Shown here one piece after another: positions 1-9,070 of a DNA stretch of 64,000 nt. Position 1 is the stretch's first letter; every line of letters begins with the position of its first letter. The stretch covers positions 744,001-808,000 of the forward strand of contig OY762936.1 of NCBI GenBank assembly GCA_963666935.1, given 5' to 3'. The notes under the pieces were generated by a model that saw only the letters and a list, made by a program, of their open reading frames with translations, was not told where the DNA came from and made no database searches. The position numbers were made by a program, and so were the translations under genes. The stretch is from G963666935 sp963666935. Its GTDB lineage: Bacteria > Bacillota > Clostridia > Christensenellales > CAG-138.

Positions 1-157
1 TAAACCCCAGTAGTTTTCGTCTCGGAGTATAAATAATCCCGATCGGGGCGGCATAAAAGCAAACAAAACGATAGAATGGACATTGAGAAATCAGTGCCCA
101 TTTTTTCATACGGGTTCGCTGAAAAGCATAGCTTTTTGGGTAAAAGGAGACAATCGG

Positions 158-1939
158 ATGACTAAACAAAACAGAAAAAAAGGGCTTTGGGCTATTATGG
201 CCCCGGTAGGCCGCTATATAAAAGCAGCCATAGGCCTTTCGGCGTTCGGCGGGATAAGCGCTCTTTTCGGATATGTTTTCCTGGCGTACGTGCTTTCAAT
301 CGCCGCAGGCGGAAGCATAACGCTTTTTGGGCTGGCATTGCATTTCAATCAAGCGTTTCTGATACTGGCGCTGGTGGTGATACTTTCCTTCGTGATCAAA
401 TATTATTCGACTGTCGTATCTCATCTGGGCGCTTTTAAGCTGGAGGAGATATTGAGAACGAATGTCACCGCCCACCTGGCAAAGGTACCTCTGGGATATA
501 TCACATCCACAGGTACGGGCGCTTTTAAAAAAGTCCTGCTGGACGACGTCAAAAACCTTCATGCCTTCGTTGCAGACAGCACGCCAATGATCGGCAGGAG
601 CATCGCCACGCCTGCCGCATCCCTCGCCGCCCTTATCATCATTGATTACAGGCTGGCGATTGTCGCACTCTGCGTATTGCTGCTTGGCGCTGCAATCATG
701 TATTTCGTTATGAAGGATGAAGCCAGCCGCAGGAGCAAATATGAGCAGAGCCAGTCGGATATCAACAAGGCGGTGATTGAGTTCGTTCAGGCGATGCTAG
801 TTGTCAGGACGTTTGACGACGGTACAACTTCTTTTAAGCGCTACAATGAAGCACTTCATCGCTACCGCATCCATCTGAAAGCATGGATTACGGCGACAAG
901 CACGCCTGCCAGAATCTCCATGATTATACTAAGCCCGATGCCGACACTGATCGCGGTCACGATAGCGGGTATTCTTCTTGTATCGGGCGGAAGCCTGTCG
1001 TTTGCCGTATTCATTGCCGCGTTGCTGGTTAGCACCGGTATGGCAGATGCTTTGATGCCGCTCATGTGGGCAAGTGAGTTTATCAAAAAATCTCAGGCGG
1101 CGGCTATCAGGATCCATGAAATCATGGAACTGCCCGAATTAAAAAGCACTTCGGTCTTTCAAAATCCAGCAAAGTATGATGTTGTTTTTGACAACGTCTC
1201 ATTTAAGTATAATGAAAAAGACCTTTATGCGCTGAAGAATGTCAGCTTCAGCGTCCCGCAAAACACGACCACTGCGCTGGTGGGGCCCAGCGGAGCCGGT
1301 AAAAGTACCGTTGCCAAGCTCATCCCCAGGTTCTGGGACGTGACGGAGGGCAGTATAAAAATAGGCGGGATAGATATAAAAAATATGGATGCCACTGCAC
1401 TCATGGATACCGTTTCGTTCGTTTTTCAGGATACGTTTCTATTCAACGATACGCTGGCCAACAACATCAAAATCGCTAACGACAACGCAACGGACGAAGC
1501 CATGACAGAGGCTGCAAAAGCGGCGAAGATTCATGGTTTTATCATGTCATTGCCGGATGGATACGAAACAATGGCCGGCGAGCGGGGTACAAGCTTATCC
1601 GGCGGACAGAAGCAAAGGATTACGATTGCACGGGCCATATTAAGAAACGCTCCGGTTGTTGTCCTTGATGAAGCGACGGCCTTTGCCGACCCGGAAAACG
1701 AAGAAGAGATCATCAAAGCGCTTTCAAATCTGATGAAAGACAAAACGGTCATCGTTATTGCACATCGGCTGTCCACCATCAAGGACGTTGAGCAGATCGT
1801 GGTTTTTGACCGGGGCGAGATAACGGAAATAGGCCGGCATGACGCGCTGCTGAAAAAGCAGGGAATATACGAGAAGCTGTGGCGCAATTTTGAAAAAGCG
1901 CAGAATTGGGATCTGCACCATACAGGAGATGCAAAATGA
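158..1939 (+). CDS. ABC transporter, fused permease/ATPase, YbtP/IrtA-like (first of a pair)
   Basis: Exporter-fold half-transporter of 593 residues: a membrane domain of about six helices (roughly residues 20-310), then a nucleotide-binding domain with Walker A GPSGAGKST near residue 375, signature LSGGQKQR near 480 and Walker B VVLDEATAFADPENE near 500. The start at 158 is chosen because AAAGGAGA lies 7 bases upstream; an earlier in-frame ATG at 83 has no such site. The stop overlaps the start of the next half-transporter (ATGA), so the two should form a heterodimer. The EATAFADPENE wording resembles the YbtP/YbtQ-IrtAB group, exporter-fold proteins that import metal-siderophores (family knowledge). 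The substrate is inferred from the surrounding iron and zinc genes. Confidence 0.85.
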   Translation: MTKQNRKKGLWAIMAPVGRYIKAAIGLSAFGGISALFGYVFLAYVLSIAAGGSITLFGLALHFNQAFLILALVVILSFVIKYYSTVVSHLGAFKLEEILRTNVTAHLAKVPLGYITSTGTGAFKKVLLDDVKNLHAFVADSTPMIGRSIATPAASLAALIIIDYRLAIVALCVLLLGAAIMYFVMKDEASRRSKYEQSQSDINKAVIEFVQAMLVVRTFDDGTTSFKRYNEALHRYRIHLKAWITATSTPARISMIILSPMPTLIAVTIAGILLVSGGSLSFAVFIAALLVSTGMADALMPLMWASEFIKKSQAAAIRIHEIMELPELKSTSVFQNPAKYDVVFDNVSFKYNEKDLYALKNVSFSVPQNTTTALVGPSGAGKSTVAKLIPRFWDVTEGSIKIGGIDIKNMDATALMDTVSFVFQDTFLFNDTLANNIKIANDNATDEAMTEAAKAAKIHGFIMSLPDGYETMAGERGTSLSGGQKQRITIARAILRNAPVVVLDEATAFADPENEEEIIKALSNLMKDKTVIVIAHRLSTIKDVEQIVVFDRGEITEIGRHDALLKKQGIYEKLWRNFEKAQNWDLHHTGDAK

Positions 1940-3705
1940 GCAAGCAAAAGTATACGTCCGTTTTTAACATTTACAAATTGACGATAGAGCTGGCGGGGGA
2001 AAGAGCGACCAACTTCAAAAAAAGCCTGATTTATTTTGCAGTCGCCTTTGTGCTGCAGGGGCTTGCGTTCGGATTGTTTTACCCGCTTTTGATGCGCCTG
2101 TTTGCCGGGTCTGCCGTGATGATGGATGTGCTGCCTTATATTGGGTTGATGGTTGTTCTTTGCGTCATATCCTCTGCAGCAAAATGGAAAGGGTATGACT
2201 TTGATTATACGGGCAATATCGTCGATATCACGCACGACTTAAGAACAAAGCTGGGCGCCTGCCTGAGAAGGATGCCTCTGGAAAAATTGTCCGACTATAA
2301 AACAGGCGAGCTGAACGCCATTTTTTCGAGCAATGTGGACGATTCCGTGTTGCATATGGGTTCGGTTGCCGCCATGCTTTTAGAGCTGGTGATCGTTCCC
2401 GTTACAATCACTACCGTAACATTTTTTGTCGATTGGCGGCTGGCAGTTTTCATGCTACTGCTCTTCCCGCTGTCCATACCGATTTGTCGTTGGATGAGAA
2501 CGCTTGCTCTTGATGAAAAGACAGAGCTAAATCGTGCAAATGCGGCGCTTGAATCGGGATTCATCGAGTATATTCAAGGTCTGCCGGTGCTAAGAGCCGT
2601 CAACAAGACGGGCATCAACGCGCAGAACCTGCAGGGATCAATCAAGTATGTCAGATCGGTGCAAAAGAAAGGACTTTATAAGCAGCAGTTCCCGTTTGTT
2701 TTGATGGGCGTTTTGATGGAGGCTATACTCCTCATTATTTTATTGATTGGCGCATGGTTTGTTGGCGGGCATACTCTGGCTCTGGTGACACTGGGCGCCG
2801 GTATTGTGATTGTTGCCAGGCTGACAGAGCCTTTATCGTTGTTTCTGGGCGTTGTCACGTTGTTTGATTTGATGGATTCCTCGTTTAAAAGAATCAAGTC
2901 GATACTGAAAACAGAGCCGCTCAAAACCGGCAAGCCTGCCGGAACGCCGGGAAATTTTGATATAGCGTTCAGCCATGTGGATTTCACTTACGCCGGGCAG
3001 GATATAAAAACGATCAACGATATCAGCTTTTACATCCCAAACCGGACGATGACGGCCATCGTCGGGCATTCGGGCTGCGGCAAGACCACGTTGACCCGGC
3101 TGATGATGCGATATGCGGATGTTCAAAAAGGGAATATCAAAATCGGCGGCGTCAATGTCAAGAATATGAACCCTGATGATTTGATGAAATATATATCCGT
3201 GGTGTTTCAGGATGTCTATTTGTTTGACGACACAATTTTAAGCAATATCAAGATGGCTAACCCAAATGCAACGGATAAAGAAGTGAAAGCGGCGGCAAAC
3301 GCGGCTCACTGCCATGAGTTTATATCAAGACTGCCGGATGGATACGATACAAAGGTGGGTGATATCGGAGGAAGCCTGTCCGGCGGGGAGCGGCAAAGAA
3401 TCAGCATCGCGCGGGCTATCTTAAAGGATGCGCCGATCGTGATTCTGGATGAGCCGACCGCTGCGCTGGATACCGAAAGCGAGGTAGCGGTGCAAAATGC
3501 GATCGATAAGCTTGTGGAGGATAAGACCGTTATTGTGATTGCCCACCGGCTGTCAACGATTGCGGGCGCGGATCATATACTGGTCGTCGAAAACGGCACC
3601 GTTATCGAAAGCGGGAAACACGGTGAGCTGGTAGCCAAGAGAGGAAAATATTATAATATGTGGTCTGCGCAGCAGAGGGTGAAAGAGTGGCATATAGATG
3701 CATAG
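1936..3705 (+). CDS. ABC transporter, fused permease/ATPase, YbtQ/IrtB-like (second of a pair)
   Basis: A 589-residue half-transporter, partner of the preceding gene. Membrane helices fill roughly residues 25-310. The ATPase domain has Walker A GHSGCGKTT near 376, signature LSGGERQR near 481 and Walker B IVILDEPTAALD near 501. The start at 1936 follows AGGAG by 7 bases and overlaps the upstream gene by 4 bases, which suggests translational coupling. This half has the canonical DEPTAALD motif, while its partner has DEATAFADPENE. Such asymmetry is usual in heterodimeric ABC proteins. It converges on the minus-strand fbp-type operon. Import of a metal chelate is inferred; export cannot be ruled out from sequence. 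Confidence 0.85.
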   Translation: MSKQKYTSVFNIYKLTIELAGERATNFKKSLIYFAVAFVLQGLAFGLFYPLLMRLFAGSAVMMDVLPYIGLMVVLCVISSAAKWKGYDFDYTGNIVDITHDLRTKLGACLRRMPLEKLSDYKTGELNAIFSSNVDDSVLHMGSVAAMLLELVIVPVTITTVTFFVDWRLAVFMLLLFPLSIPICRWMRTLALDEKTELNRANAALESGFIEYIQGLPVLRAVNKTGINAQNLQGSIKYVRSVQKKGLYKQQFPFVLMGVLMEAILLIILLIGAWFVGGHTLALVTLGAGIVIVARLTEPLSLFLGVVTLFDLMDSSFKRIKSILKTEPLKTGKPAGTPGNFDIAFSHVDFTYAGQDIKTINDISFYIPNRTMTAIVGHSGCGKTTLTRLMMRYADVQKGNIKIGGVNVKNMNPDDLMKYISVVFQDVYLFDDTILSNIKMANPNATDKEVKAAANAAHCHEFISRLPDGYDTKVGDIGGSLSGGERQRISIARAILKDAPIVILDEPTAALDTESEVAVQNAIDKLVEDKTVIVIAHRLSTIAGADHILVVENGTVIESGKHGELVAKRGKYYNMWSAQQRVKEWHIDA

Positions 3706-3745
3706 GCGGACGGCTGCGATTAAGCCTGTTGTTACATAACGACAC

Positions 3746-4744
3746 CTATATCAAATGATACCTCTTTATATCAAAGGCAACGTGGGCTCCCTTTTCAAAA
3801 ATTTTGTCATCTGGAGTAAATGCCAAAAGTTTTACTCCGCCCGCTTCAATCAGATATTCAGTTCGGTCTCCTTTATAGGATAAGTCTTTAACAACACCCT
3901 TGTATGTACCGTCTTCTTTGATTTCGATGTCCTCAGGCCTAACCGTAACAGTCTGCCCTGCCCGGCAGTGTTTAAAGAATTTTGGGCATCCGTGATCGCA
4001 TGTTTTAAAAATGTTGTTTTTACCAACGAAACGTGCAACAAACAGGTTTTTGCTGTGGTGATAGATGTCCCATGGTGTGCCCTGCTGCATGATGCGGCCG
4101 TCCTTCATCACGACGATGCGGTCCGCAATCTCAAATGCTTCGCTTTGATCGTGCGTAACATAGACCATGGTAATGTTAAGCCTCTGCTGGATGTCCTTGA
4201 TCTCACGAATCAGCGACGTTTTCAAATGGGCATCAAGGTTAGCAAGCGGCTCGTCAAGCAGCAGCATAGACGGATGGTAGATCAGAGACCGTGCCAGCGC
4301 AACTCGCTGCTTTTCACCCCCGGAAAGCTCGCCGGGGTAGCGGTGTCCATAACCTTGCATATGCACTGTATCGAGTATTTCGGCGACACTTTGTTGAATT
4401 TGGCGCTTGGTATATTTACGGACTTTTAACGGGAAAGCAATATTTTCCGCTACACTCATATGCGGCCAAAGTGCGTAAGACTGAAATACAAAGCCGATAT
4501 TGCGCTGCTCCGCGGGCAAATTAACATACTCTTTCTGGCTGAAAAAACAGGTGTCACCGGATGCAATGCGGCCATCATTTGGTCTTATGAGGCCGCTGAC
4601 GGCGGTTAGGAGCGTGCTTTTGCCGCAGCCGCTTGGCCCCAAGATCACGGCGAGCTCGCCGTCATTGATATGCAAATCAAAATGATGCAGCACAGGCGTT
4701 GTATTATAGGAGACGCACAGATCGTCAATTATCAAATCATTCAT
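3746..4744 (-). CDS. ABC transporter ATP-binding protein, FbpC/PotA type
   Basis: A 332-residue cytoplasmic ATPase energising the adjacent permease. It has Walker A GPSGCGKST near residue 37, Q-loop FVFQSYALWPHM, signature LSGGEKQR near 134, Walker B LLLDEPLANLD near 154 and a switch His in VYVTHDQ. The last 80 or so residues look like a TOBE domain, as in FbpC, PotA and CysA. Its start overlaps the end of the permease gene by 8 bases. It is the last gene of a three-gene minus-strand operon (binding lipoprotein, permease, ATPase), the usual layout of iron(III) importers. Polyamine or other anion transport is a less likely alternative. Confidence 0.9.
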   Translation of the reverse strand: MNDLIIDDLCVSYNTTPVLHHFDLHINDGELAVILGPSGCGKSTLLTAVSGLIRPNDGRIASGDTCFFSQKEYVNLPAEQRNIGFVFQSYALWPHMSVAENIAFPLKVRKYTKRQIQQSVAEILDTVHMQGYGHRYPGELSGGEKQRVALARSLIYHPSMLLLDEPLANLDAHLKTSLIREIKDIQQRLNITMVYVTHDQSEAFEIADRIVVMKDGRIMQQGTPWDIYHHSKNLFVARFVGKNNIFKTCDHGCPKFFKHCRAGQTVTVRPEDIEIKEDGTYKGVVKDLSYKGDRTEYLIEAGGVKLLAFTPDDKIFEKGAHVAFDIKRYHLI

Positions 4745-6446
4745 AGGGATCGTATCCTTTCGAGGTGAATCTTCGTAAGATCAAGTTTCCTGCCACACTG
4801 AGCGCAATCACCACAACAGAAACGGCGGAGGTCATTTCAAGCCCGTACGAGTTGGACTGTATGGTGAACATCATAACGCCCAGCGTTTGGGTATTCGTTG
4901 TATACAGCAGAAGCGATATAGGAATTTCTTTCAACGAGATGAGAAAACAGATGATAACGCCAGCGATCAGACTGCTTTTGATCTGAGGCATAAAAAGCCG
5001 GGTATATCGGGTCGTCAGCCCGATCCCCATTGTCTGCGCCGCGTGATCCAACGCGTGGTCAAGGTTCTCCGCCGTGCCCAGCATTTGTTTAATGCATATT
5101 GGAATAAACAGTACGACATAGGTAACAATGATGATGGCACCGGTACCGTACAGCTTGAACGGCTCGTTGATCCACGCAAACATGGCGGCAACGGCGAGTA
5201 TCATGTTGGGGATGGCAATGGGCAGCTGCGCAATGCCCATCAGCCATTTTGCCATACGGCTTTGCTTATACTTATAGAGGTAAACGGTCAGACTGGCAAA
5301 TACCGCAGCGGCTGTTGCGGCGACGATGCCGAAAAACAGGCTGTTCAAAAGCGGACGTGTAAGTAGGCTTTCATTGGAAAACAGCTTGGTGTAATTGCCA
5401 AGTGTGAGATTTTCGATGCTCAGATCGAGCCCCCAGCGTTTGAAAAACGATGAGATGATAATCGTAGCAAAAGGGATGGCGATCGTCAGAACAAAGAATA
5501 TAATTATAGCGATATTGATCGGTTTGCGCCATTTCCCAAGCTTGATTTGGGATGGACGACCGGTCCGGCTCGGTGTGGATAGATTGTATTTCCGATTTTT
5601 GAGGATCCGCTCGGAAAGCAAAAACAACAACAGCGATATTGCGATTAACAGCAAAGAGAGTACGGCAACCACCGGCAGATTGAGGTCGGACATGGCGCTG
5701 AAAATCCGCGTGGTCAGCATCGCTTCCCCAACAGTGGATGCCAGCTGTGCGGGCACGCTGAAGTTGGCCATGCTGCGGCTAACCACCAGCAGACCCGTTG
5801 AGATAAACGACGGCAGGACAAGTGGCAGAATGACGGTGAAAATGATGCGTGATTTCTTAGCGCCGCAAACTGTGGCGCCTTGTTCCATAACGCCGCCCAA
5901 AAGCTTCAGTGCATTGCTCACGCCATAATACACAAGCGGATAAAGATGCAGCACCAATACAAAAGCCGCTGCGCCGATCGAGTAGCCGTTGATATGGTAG
6001 GACATCTCCGGGAACACCGCCTGCAGCATCCGGTGAAGGTATCCGCCCCGGCTAACCACTTCGATCCATGATATGGACAATATATATGCCGGGATCGTAA
6101 AGGCGAAAAACACACAGGTGTCCAGCAGCTTTTTGCGCTTAAAGTCCGTTTTTTGCCGGATAAACGCCAGTGTGCCGCCGATCAGCCATGTGCCGACCAG
6201 TACGCCGAGCACCAGTTTCAACGTGTTCAGCAGCGCTTTGTATGTTGTAGGCGACGAAAATGTCTTTATATAACCCGCCAAGCTGAAAGCTCCGTCGTTA
6301 CGAAAACTCCCGATAACGAGCATTATAATAGGGTATAGTATAAAAACAGCCGCAATAAAAATCATAATAAACGGGATCACACGGCTTGCGTGCAACCCCG
6401 TTCTTTGTCTCAACTTTTGTGTGTTTCTAGTAGAATATCGCCTCAT
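4737..6446 (-). CDS. ABC transporter permease, FbpB type (two fused permease domains)
   Basis: A membrane protein of about 569 residues with two consecutive binding-protein-dependent transport domains, about twelve helices, as in FbpB/ThiP-type iron permeases. EAA-like loops appear in each half (for example GAKKSRIIFTVILPLVLPS and TMGIGLTTRYTRLFMPQIK). I chose the ATG at 6446, which overlaps the upstream lipoprotein gene by 20 bases; a GTG at 6476 would add ten basic residues. Neither start has a strong ribosome binding site, so translational coupling is likely. It forms the channel for the solute delivered by the lipoprotein encoded upstream. Confidence 0.87.
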   Translation of the reverse strand: MRRYSTRNTQKLRQRTGLHASRVIPFIMIFIAAVFILYPIIMLVIGSFRNDGAFSLAGYIKTFSSPTTYKALLNTLKLVLGVLVGTWLIGGTLAFIRQKTDFKRKKLLDTCVFFAFTIPAYILSISWIEVVSRGGYLHRMLQAVFPEMSYHINGYSIGAAAFVLVLHLYPLVYYGVSNALKLLGGVMEQGATVCGAKKSRIIFTVILPLVLPSFISTGLLVVSRSMANFSVPAQLASTVGEAMLTTRIFSAMSDLNLPVVAVLSLLLIAISLLLFLLSERILKNRKYNLSTPSRTGRPSQIKLGKWRKPINIAIIIFFVLTIAIPFATIIISSFFKRWGLDLSIENLTLGNYTKLFSNESLLTRPLLNSLFFGIVAATAAAVFASLTVYLYKYKQSRMAKWLMGIAQLPIAIPNMILAVAAMFAWINEPFKLYGTGAIIIVTYVVLFIPICIKQMLGTAENLDHALDHAAQTMGIGLTTRYTRLFMPQIKSSLIAGVIICFLISLKEIPISLLLYTTNTQTLGVMMFTIQSNSYGLEMTSAVSVVVIALSVAGNLILRRFTSKGYDPYE

Positions 6447-7551
6447 AATCGCTCTTGATCTTGTCCTCGCTTGCACTCGCCTGTTCCCAATCTACTGCAT
6501 ACACTTCGACGCCTTTGGGCAGATAGGTGTTTTCGATATCGGTGCGGACGCTGACAAACCCAAAGTTTGTAGTAATCGTCTGCGTCTTCTTGGAAAGCAG
6601 GAAGTTAACAAATTTTTTCGCAATCGCTTCTTGCTCATCGCTTCGTGCATCGCTGACCGGAATCGCTACCGGGCGTTGTATCGCGATCACGCCTTCGCTC
6701 GGCCAAACGATTTGCAGCGGTACGTCATAGCCTTCTTTCTTCCCTTTGTTCTGTAGCCGGATTACGCCGTCGTGTGGTGCAATGCCGACGGTAAATTGCC
6801 CTTCCATGATTGTGGACGGCACAAGCCCGTTTGATTTTTTAAGCAGCACACCGTTATCGCTGAGCGCTTGGAAGTAGTCGGAACTGTTACCCTCCAGCTC
6901 ATACAGCGCACATGCAATGGCAAATGCCGTTGAGGACTGGGTGGCGTCCGCCATCACGACCAAATCCTGATACTGCGCATCGGTTAGGTCAGCGAAGCTG
7001 GCGGGTGCATCTCCCTCAAGCATATCGGTATTGTACACGATGGTAATATACCGCTCGTTGACAAGTGCATAGTTTTTGTCGCTGACGACGTAGTCCTCGC
7101 CGATGCTGTCGATATCGCTGATTTCCAGAGGCTCGAGCAGGTCTTTGCTGTCAAGCAGGTTGTAGACCAAAGGGTCGGAGCCCCAGATGACATCGGCCTG
7201 TATGCTTCCGGCTTCGCTTTCCGTCCATACCTTGCTTCTCAGTTCGCCGCAGCTCATGATAACGAAATTGCACACATCGCCGTTTTGTTCTTCAAATGTC
7301 TCTTCCAGCTTGTTCAGCATGGCTTCCGGGCCGGACAGATAAACCGTGATTTTTTCATCGGCAACAGTCTCCTTCGCTTCGTCGGTATTTGCCGCTTCAT
7401 CAGCTTCCCTATCATTTGCAGTATCGTCAATGTCTAAGTTGCCGATGGTTTCTACGGATGTTTGCGCATCCGACGTATTCACCGTCTCTGCACATGCAGC
7501 CAGCGCAAACACCAAAACGAGCGACAACGCTATGAATATGATTCTTTTCAT
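6427..7551 (-). CDS. Substrate-binding lipoprotein, iron(III) ABC transporter type (FbpA-like)
   Basis: A 374-residue extracellular solute-binding protein of family 1. The start at 7551 is set by AAAAGGAGGGG just upstream and gives a classic lipoprotein signal (MKRII, hydrophobic core, lipobox LAAC near residue 19), so the mature protein is anchored outside the membrane. An acidic linker (DDTANDREADEAANTDEA) follows. The fold motifs match iron(III)-binding proteins (ADVIWGSDPLVYNLL, NTDMLEGDAPASFADLTD). It is first in the operon with permease and ATPase. A consensus promoter and a perfect GTTAG-n6-CTAAC palindrome lie upstream, which supports repression by a DtxR-type metalloregulator. Iron as substrate is inferred from family and regulation. 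Confidence 0.88.
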   Translation of the reverse strand: MKRIIFIALSLVLVFALAACAETVNTSDAQTSVETIGNLDIDDTANDREADEAANTDEAKETVADEKITVYLSGPEAMLNKLEETFEEQNGDVCNFVIMSCGELRSKVWTESEAGSIQADVIWGSDPLVYNLLDSKDLLEPLEISDIDSIGEDYVVSDKNYALVNERYITIVYNTDMLEGDAPASFADLTDAQYQDLVVMADATQSSTAFAIACALYELEGNSSDYFQALSDNGVLLKKSNGLVPSTIMEGQFTVGIAPHDGVIRLQNKGKKEGYDVPLQIVWPSEGVIAIQRPVAIPVSDARSDEQEAIAKKFVNFLLSKKTQTITTNFGFVSVRTDIENTYLPKGVEVYAVDWEQASASEDKIKSDYEAIFY

Positions 7552-7588
7552 TTTCCCCTCCTTTTGTAGTGAGTATAATAAATTGGAA

Positions 7589-7641
7589 GTTAGCATATGC
7601 TAACCGGTATGCATTATACACAACAAAAGATCATATGTCAA
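7589..7641 (-). promoter_or_regulatory. Promoter and DtxR-type operator of the fbp-like operon
   Basis: Read on the minus strand, TTGACA (7641-7636) and TATAAT (7618-7613) are separated by exactly 17 bases, a perfect housekeeping promoter. Just downstream of the -10 box, at 7604-7589, sits GTTAGCATATGCTAAC, a perfect 16-bp palindrome. Its position at about the transcription start would block RNA polymerase when bound. The sequence resembles DtxR-family operators (TTAGGTTAGCCTAACCTAA in Corynebacterium). Confidence 0.85.
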
Positions 7642-7725
7642 TAACAAAATTGGAGCCAACAAGAACCCGGTTATACATTATCAGTCGGCCGGCCCTTTCT
7701 TTATACAGTTAAGATGCTGTAATTA

Positions 7726-7772
7726 TTGTCATTAAGGTTAATAGCTCATATAATAAGTTAACATTACCTAAC
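7726..7772 (+). promoter_or_regulatory. Promoter with degenerate DtxR-type operator ahead of the HD-GYP relic
   Basis: TTGTCA (7726-7731), a 17-base spacer and TATAAT (7749-7754) form a strong plus-strand promoter. At 7757-7772 is GTTAACATTACCTAAC, an imperfect version of the GTTAG-n6-CTAAC palindrome, placed just after the -10 box as in the divergent fbp promoter. It would drive the broken HD-GYP gene. Confidence 0.6.
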
Positions 7773-7799
7773 TATAAAACCGGAAGGACGAATAAAAAA

Positions 7800-8424
7800 A
7801 TGAGACCGGCATATATCGGCCCCACAAGATTTAGTTGTATATGACGGGGATTTATCACGATCTTGTCGCCAGTGTTGTGGCCGCGCTGGAGGCGAAGGAT
7901 CGCTTTACGGCTGATCATTCCCAGCACGTCAGTGATATGGTGGAGCGGACATGCAATCAGCTTGGTCTCTCAAGCGAACAAACGGAGACAATTCACATGG
8001 CCGCCCATGTGCATGATATCGGTAAAATCGGGATTCCCGATGCTGTTCTTGAAAGGCCGGGGCCACTGGCCACTGGACGATGACGAATGGTTTATGATTC
8101 GCCAGCACCCACAAATTGGGGCAGTGATTCTAAATAAATCCACTGGGCTATCTGAAATAGCGGCCGTTGTCCTGCATCATCATGAACGATGGGATGGAAA
8201 AGGATATCCGGATGGAATAGGCGGATCAGAGATCCCATTGGGAAGCCGAATTATTGCAATACGAATCGATTGATGCAATGATAAGCGAACGGCCTTATCA
8301 TATAATTCTATCTTACAAAGCATGCAGGGAGGAGATACGGCGCAACAGCGGGGTCATGTATGATCTGGTTATTACGGAAGTTGTTCTGCGGCAATGGGAC
8401 AAGATCGTACCAATAATATACTAA
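7800..8424 (+). pseudogene. HD-GYP domain protein, broken by frameshifts
   Basis: The fragments read as one HD-GYP phosphodiesterase domain (cyclic-di-GMP hydrolase family). HD and related motifs are visible (TADHSQHV, HVHDIGKIGIPD, HHHERWDGKGYPDG, ISERPYH), but in three or more frames. The main break is a 7-base tandem duplication, CCACTGG twice at 8063-8076; with one copy removed, the frame reads RPGPL-DDDEWF as in intact family members. A second shift of 1-2 bases lies near 8265, before IDAMISERPYH, and the segment ends at TAA 8422-8424. A likely original start is the ATG at 7800 behind GGAAGG, itself out of frame with the domain. Regulation may have been metal-linked, since a DtxR-like box precedes it. 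Confidence 0.8.
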
Positions 8425-8554
8425 ACACTTATATTACATTGACTTATTAATCGTATAATCCATTATGATCAATGAATTGAGCCTCAATGTTTGTATAATT
8501 ATTTAATGAGTAATATAATTAGTAGGTAACAAATACAGGAATGGTTGAGGCTGA

Positions 8555-8977
8555 ATGATGGAAGATATAAAAAAAATATATGAAATGATGAGAGCAAGAG
8601 GGTGTCGGGTTACAGCTCAAAAAAAGATCATACTGGACGTTTTTTTCGCAAATCAGGATAGAATGCTATCGATTAATGATGTATGTCATAGGCTGCCTGG
8701 AAACGTAAGCATTGATAATACAACCGTCTATCGCAACATACAAAGATTTCTTGATTTTGGAATATTGGAATCCATGATTGATGATCATGGTATTAATCGG
8801 TACACTGTTTGCGAAAGAGAACATCATCATTATTTGATTTGTACAGAATGTGGACGAATAATTAAATTTCCATGTGAAAATAATTACTGGAAAATATATG
8901 CGGCAGAAAAACATTTCAAAGAAACACATCATAAGTTAGAGGTATATGGTAAGTGCGCTGATTGTGTGAACGCGTAA
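8555..8977 (+). CDS. Fur-family metal-dependent transcriptional regulator (Zur-like by context)
   Basis: A 140-residue Fur/Zur/PerR protein. The N-terminal winged helix includes RVTAQKKIILDVFF and the recognition region NTTVYRNIQRFLDFGIL. The C-terminal dimer domain has the His-rich metal region EREHHHYLICTEC and a second Cys pair KCADC, together a structural CxxC...CxxC zinc site. It lies 93 bases upstream of the ZnuABC-type operon in the same direction, which favours a zinc-sensing Zur role over Fur or PerR; this is inference. Sequence upstream is very AT-rich, consistent with autoregulation, but I could not define a clear operator. A perfect palindrome before znuA is a candidate target. 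Confidence 0.88.
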   Translation: MMEDIKKIYEMMRARGCRVTAQKKIILDVFFANQDRMLSINDVCHRLPGNVSIDNTTVYRNIQRFLDFGILESMIDDHGINRYTVCEREHHHYLICTECGRIIKFPCENNYWKIYAAEKHFKETHHKLEVYGKCADCVNA

Positions 8978-9002
8978 AAAGACAGGAACTTTTTTCAAAC
9001 TC

Positions 9003-9030
9003 TTGACAAGCTATGTTGGAATGTGCTAAC
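9003..9030 (+). promoter_or_regulatory. DtxR-type operator and promoter before the znu-like operon
   Basis: TTGACA (9003-9008) is followed after 17-18 bases by TAACCT as a weak -10. The 16-mer GTTGGAATGTGCTAAC at 9015-9030 matches the GTTAG-n6-CTAAC motif with one change in the left arm. It fills the -35/-10 spacer. The same TTGACA-operator geometry appears at 11576. Confidence 0.65.
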
Positions 9031-9062
9031 CTCCTTATTGCAATGGCATTGCAATAAGGAGG
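9030..9062 (+). promoter_or_regulatory. Perfect 33-base palindrome enclosing the znuA ribosome binding site
   Basis: The arms 9030-9045 (CCTCCTTATTGCAATG) and 9047-9062 (CATTGCAATAAGGAGG) are perfect reverse complements around one central G. The AAGGAGG that serves the ATG at 9071 is the last part of the right arm, so an mRNA hairpin would bury it. As DNA, the inner TTGCAAT-n3-ATTGCAA has the size and symmetry of a Fur-family box, and a Fur-family gene lies directly upstream. Either role, or both, would fit. Confidence 0.75.
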
Positions 9063-9070
9063 TTTTAGAA

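Noticed and set aside
1531..2235. Long minus-strand frame across the junction of the first two ABC genes
   Set aside because: It is the mirror of two convincing overlapping coding regions, with no family similarity visible.
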